A stretch of DNA of 8,077 nt from JAJBWD01 sp041670885 (GTDB lineage Bacteria; Bacillota; Clostridia; Clostridiales; Clostridiaceae): assembly GCA_041670885.1 (NCBI GenBank), contig JBAXYJ010000130.1, positions 1 through 8,077 on the forward strand. The letters run 5' to 3'. Shown piece by piece: positions 6,284 to 8,077 of the stretch (position 1 is its first letter; each line of letters starts with the position of its first letter). Under the pieces are notes generated by a model. That model was given only the letters and a program-made list of their open reading frames with translations. It was not told where the DNA came from and ran no database searches. Position numbers and translations under genes: made by a program.

Positions 6284-6361
6284 CTCTCCTTTCATTGGAT
6301 ATATAAGAGGGAGCTCCCTTCCGGTTACTCCCAGTACACCCCGGAGAGAAAATCAATGAAA
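6284..6361. other. GC-rich inverted-repeat element, structured RNA or degenerate repeat
   Basis: A GC-rich core sits in AT-rich surroundings. TTTCATTG (6290-6297) pairs with CAATGAAA (6354-6361), and CTCTCC (6284-6289) pairs with GGAGAG (6343-6348); the two pairings cross, so they are alternative or form a pseudoknot. Inside are the palindrome AGGGAGCTCCCT (6308-6319) and TCCGG/CCGGA (6320-6324/6341-6345) enclosing TACT-CCC-AGTA. On the minus strand CTCTCC is AAAGGAGAG with the following bases, a Shine-Dalgarno-like motif, so sequestration of a ribosome site is conceivable. No known riboswitch class is recognised. A 41-codon minus-strand frame crosses it but lacks a start. Confidence 0.35.
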
Positions 6362-6395
6362 AAAATACAAAAAAATTTAATGATGATAGGCAGTA

Positions 6396-6662
6396 TTAAT
6401 TGATTACTCTCCTTTTCCAAAATTTAGGTTTAGTGTAGTTTAACAAAATAAAAATAGCATAAGCAATAAGGGCAACGCAAAGAAAGTGGACAAATATATA
6501 TATTGGTTTCATTGAAGAGTCTAAAAGCAGCTAATCTATCTGTTTTAATAAATATTGATTATATAGGAATAAAAATGATATAATTGGGTTCAACAATGAC
6601 ACTCTCCTTTTGGATAGTTTTGTGTTATAAGTGAGCTCAATTATACCCCAAAATGGGGTCAT
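6396..6662 (-). pseudogene. Possible decayed small membrane protein frame
   Basis: The minus-strand frame from ATG at 6662 to TAA at 6396 spans 89 codons with one in-frame TAG at 6531-6533. The first part (43 residues) starts MTPFWGIIEL and holds KRRVSLLNPIISFLFL. The second part has its own ATG at 6512 and 38 residues: KPIYIFVHFLCVALIAYAIF as a probable membrane segment, then a basic end (KPKFWKRRVIN). AAAAGGAGAG occurs twice inside the frame (6602-6611 and 6407-6416), as if ribosome sites of successive small genes. No ribosome site precedes either ATG. I do not recognise a family, and the plus-strand promoter and leader overlap the same DNA. It may be a remnant or chance. Confidence 0.25.
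6555..6584 (+). promoter_or_regulatory. Extended -10 promoter ahead of the radical SAM gene
   Basis: TTGATT (6555-6560), 18 bases, then TATAAT (6579-6584), preceded by TG at the extended -10 position (TGATATAAT). The start would fall near 6591, just before the hairpin arm at 6592, giving a leader of about 175 bases to the radical SAM gene. Confidence 0.5.
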
Positions 6663-6670
6663 TGTTTTTT
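6592..6670 (+). ncRNA. Structured leader with terminal T run, possible attenuator
   Basis: The closing stem AACAATGAC (6592-6600) with GTCATTGTT (6658-6666) is perfect over 9 bp and runs into T residues to 6670. Within it CTCTCC-TTTT-GGATAG (6602-6617) forms one arm with one mismatch. TTTTG/CAAAA (6618-6622/6649-6653) plus TATAA/TTATA (6626-6630/6641-6645), with TGAGCTCA at the tip, forms another. Together this is a three-way junction. An alternative hairpin ACCCCA/TGGGGT (6645-6650/6654-6659) competes with the closing and second arms. Such alternatives are typical of attenuators and riboswitches. No known class is recognised, and the function as control of the radical SAM gene is inference. 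It could simply be a terminator. Confidence 0.45.
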
Positions 6671-6719
6671 GCATAAAAAACTCTGCAACCCTTGATATAT
6701 AAAGTGAAAAACTAAAAAA

Positions 6720-6740
6720 TAGTGTAAAAATATTACACTA
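6720..6740. promoter_or_regulatory. Palindromic candidate operator before the radical SAM gene
   Basis: TAGTGTAA (6720-6727) and TTACACTA (6733-6740) are perfect 8-bp arms with a 5-base spacer, 26 bases before the start codon. They form an operator-like dyad or a small RNA hairpin just upstream of the ribosome binding site (6752-6760). The spacing differs from the TnrA/GlnR box, and no regulator is assigned. Confidence 0.5.
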
Positions 6741-6766
6741 ATGGATTAATCAGAGGAGGACACATT

Positions 6767-7891
6767 ATGAAAATTTCAAAAAAAGATGCACTTACATGGT
6801 TTGAATTTTTTTCAATATTGCCAGAGGATGAGGAAATTATGATAAAGCAGCAAGAAATCATTTATTCTGCCTTTGCACAAATTGAGGCAGCCATTGATCA
6901 TAGAAATGATATGTTAATGTCGGAAATTAAAGGCTTGAAAACTTTGGAGAATAGAACTTTATATGTGGGAAATGATAGCAAATTCCCAAAAGGATGCCGT
7001 TCTTGCCTTTTAGGCACCGGACTCAGTGCAATCAGGAAAACCAACAAATGTAACATAGAGTGTAAGTTTTGTTATAATTATGGAGAAATAAATGATATTC
7101 CTCCAATTGGTGAAGGTATGTGGGAAATTGGAGGCACAAAATTTTATGAGAAGGATATTGATTTACTTCTTTCTATCCACAAAAAACCCACCGGCATTTC
7201 CTATGTTTATCTGGAGCCATTCATGGAAATTGAAAAATATTATTCGGTAATTAAGAAATTTAGAGATGCAGGGATTCATCAGCATTTATATACAAATGGA
7301 ACTTTAGCCACTGAAGAAACATTGAAAGCATTAGGTGAAGCAGGTCTCAATGAGATACGTTTCAACCTGGGTGCATCTGATTGTTCAGATAAGGTTATTG
7401 AAAATATTGGAATAGCGAAAAAATATATTAAAAATGTAGGAATTGAAACTCCAATGACTCCTGAATTTTTCGAAACGTTTTTTAAGAAAAAGCAGGCTAT
7501 CTTAGGGACAAAGCTGGATTTTATAAATTGTGCAGAATTACATTTAAACGATAATAACATAGACAATTATTATGGAGAAAACATTTATATTTCAAGACAT
7601 GGCTATATATCCCCAATTTGGAGCAGGGAATTAACTCTGAAATTCATGAAAATAGCTGATGAAGAAAAGTGGGATTTAGCTGTTCATGATTGCTCAAACT
7701 ATACAAAGTTTGCCAGAGATTTAAATTTGAGCAGCAAAGAGGGTAAGTGGTTCGGGGCAAGCAGCTATGATTGTGAGTTTTCCAGGATTCCATATGAAGC
7801 ATTTTTACCAATACTGCGTGATGAAAATTTCAAATTTTTAAGTGAAGAAGAATTACCTGAGGGCTATAAACCGGGAGAACTGATTTTATAG
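6767..7891 (+). CDS. Radical SAM protein of unknown function
   Basis: The product is 374 residues. The cluster-binding motif CNIECKFC (C95, C99, C102, the CX3CX2C pattern) identifies a radical SAM enzyme, which would bind a [4Fe-4S] cluster and S-adenosylmethionine. A second pair, GCRSC (C77, C80), sits 15 residues upstream, and further cysteines occur at 206, 255, 309 (HDCSNYTKFARDL) and 336. The usual GGE(P) motif after the first strand is replaced by VYLEPFME (147-154), followed by HLYTNGTL and FNLG, which resemble the barrel of pyruvate formate-lyase activating enzyme-like proteins. The overall layout recalls uncharacterised PFL-activase-related families; substrate unknown. The ribosome binding site AGAGGAGGA lies 6 bases before the ATG. 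It is separated from amt by a terminator and a structured leader, and no partner gene is seen downstream. The radical SAM assignment is firm, any role is not. Confidence 0.9.
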   Translation: MKISKKDALTWFEFFSILPEDEEIMIKQQEIIYSAFAQIEAAIDHRNDMLMSEIKGLKTLENRTLYVGNDSKFPKGCRSCLLGTGLSAIRKTNKCNIECKFCYNYGEINDIPPIGEGMWEIGGTKFYEKDIDLLLSIHKKPTGISYVYLEPFMEIEKYYSVIKKFRDAGIHQHLYTNGTLATEETLKALGEAGLNEIRFNLGASDCSDKVIENIGIAKKYIKNVGIETPMTPEFFETFFKKKQAILGTKLDFINCAELHLNDNNIDNYYGENIYISRHGYISPIWSRELTLKFMKIADEEKWDLAVHDCSNYTKFARDLNLSSKEGKWFGASSYDCEFSRIPYEAFLPILRDENFKFLSEEELPEGYKPGELIL

Positions 7892-7905
7892 AGAATCTTT
7901 CAATT

Positions 7906-8077
7906 ATGAGTGCTGCATTGCTGTTTGGGATACTGGGGTGGTTGTCGGAGACATTTCAAGTAGTATGTCAACGTCCGTACTCTATACATATTAAGACGGT
8001 ATGCTTGATTATGAGAGAAAAAACCATTGAAAAACAAGGTGCTTGGGTTAAATTCCCTTGGAGAACTTCAACATTTT
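7906..8077 (+). CDS. Unsupported frame open to the right edge
   Basis: From ATG at 7906 a frame stays open for 57 codons to the window end. It begins MSAALLFGILGWLSETFQVV and contains a second in-frame ATG at 8011 (MREKTIEKQ). There is no ribosome binding site before either ATG and no family is recognised. The first part is noticeably richer in G and C than the neighbouring genes, which may mark foreign DNA or a remnant. It may be non-coding. Confidence 0.2.
   Translation, partial: MSAALLFGILGWLSETFQVVCQRPYSIHIKTVCLIMREKTIEKQGAWVKFPWRTSTF

Larger units (their letters stand above)
6183..6691. repeat. 15-base inverted repeat pair flanking the gene-free region
   Basis: GGGCTGCAGAGTTTT (6183-6197) and AAAACTCTGCAACCC (6677-6691) are complementary at 14 of 15 positions. 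They enclose nearly the whole stretch between amt and the radical SAM gene. Similarity does not extend beyond the 15 bases, and no target-site duplication or transposase is visible. Confidence 0.4.

Noticed and set aside
6396..6512. 38-residue membrane frame as kdpF
   Set aside because: It lacks the short KdpF pattern with its Pro-Glu-x-Phe type end, is too long and is not followed by kdpA.
8011..8077. MREKTIEKQ start as a phage VRR-NUC nuclease gene
   Set aside because: Only the first residues resemble such proteins; the rest does not, there is no ribosome site, and the frame is cut by the window edge.

Overview
The window looks like a low-GC Clostridium-type Firmicute chromosome: AT-rich intergenic DNA, strong GGAGG-type ribosome binding sites, a lipoprotein signal and Gram-positive osmolyte-transport genes. 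This placement is inference; no rRNA or other taxonomic marker is present.

Positions 1-790 are gene-poor and decayed: a hairpin, a short unrecognised reading frame, and a Phd/YefM-type antitoxin gene with a stop at codon 3 and no recognisable toxin after it. Positions 817-4329 are a minus-strand block. In transcription order it holds an ABC ATPase with two CBS domains (OpuCA type), a permease (OpuCB type), a lipoprotein osmolyte-binding protein (OpuCC type), then a GntR-RCK_C regulator resembling BusR. The promoter of the transport operon lies inside a 34-bp inverted repeat (4370-4403) that has the look of a bipartite operator. The inferred circuit is an osmolyte importer controlled by c-di-AMP at two levels: transcription through the BusR-like protein, and possibly activity through the CBS domains.

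Positions 4330-4897 are a divergent, very AT-rich intergenic region. It carries a perfect-consensus promoter (TTGACA-17-TATAAT) for an ammonium transporter gene (4898-6160). No glnK lies beside the transporter, and an excellent intrinsic terminator (6209-6256) ends the transcript.

Positions 6257-6766 hold no confident gene, but they are structured. There is a GC-rich inverted-repeat element (6284-6361), a decayed minus-strand small-membrane-protein frame (6396-6662), and a plus-strand extended -10 promoter. That promoter is followed at once by an RNA that can fold as a three-way junction ending in a T run (6592-6670). This may be an attenuator or riboswitch-like leader for the next gene, an uncharacterised radical SAM protein (6767-7891) with an extra cysteine pair. 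The last 186 bases are less AT-rich and contain only an unsupported frame open to the window edge.

The best candidates for something undescribed are the 6592-6670 leader with its radical SAM gene, and the BusR/OpuC operator arrangement. No defence system, CRISPR array, tRNA, rRNA or intact mobile element is visible.
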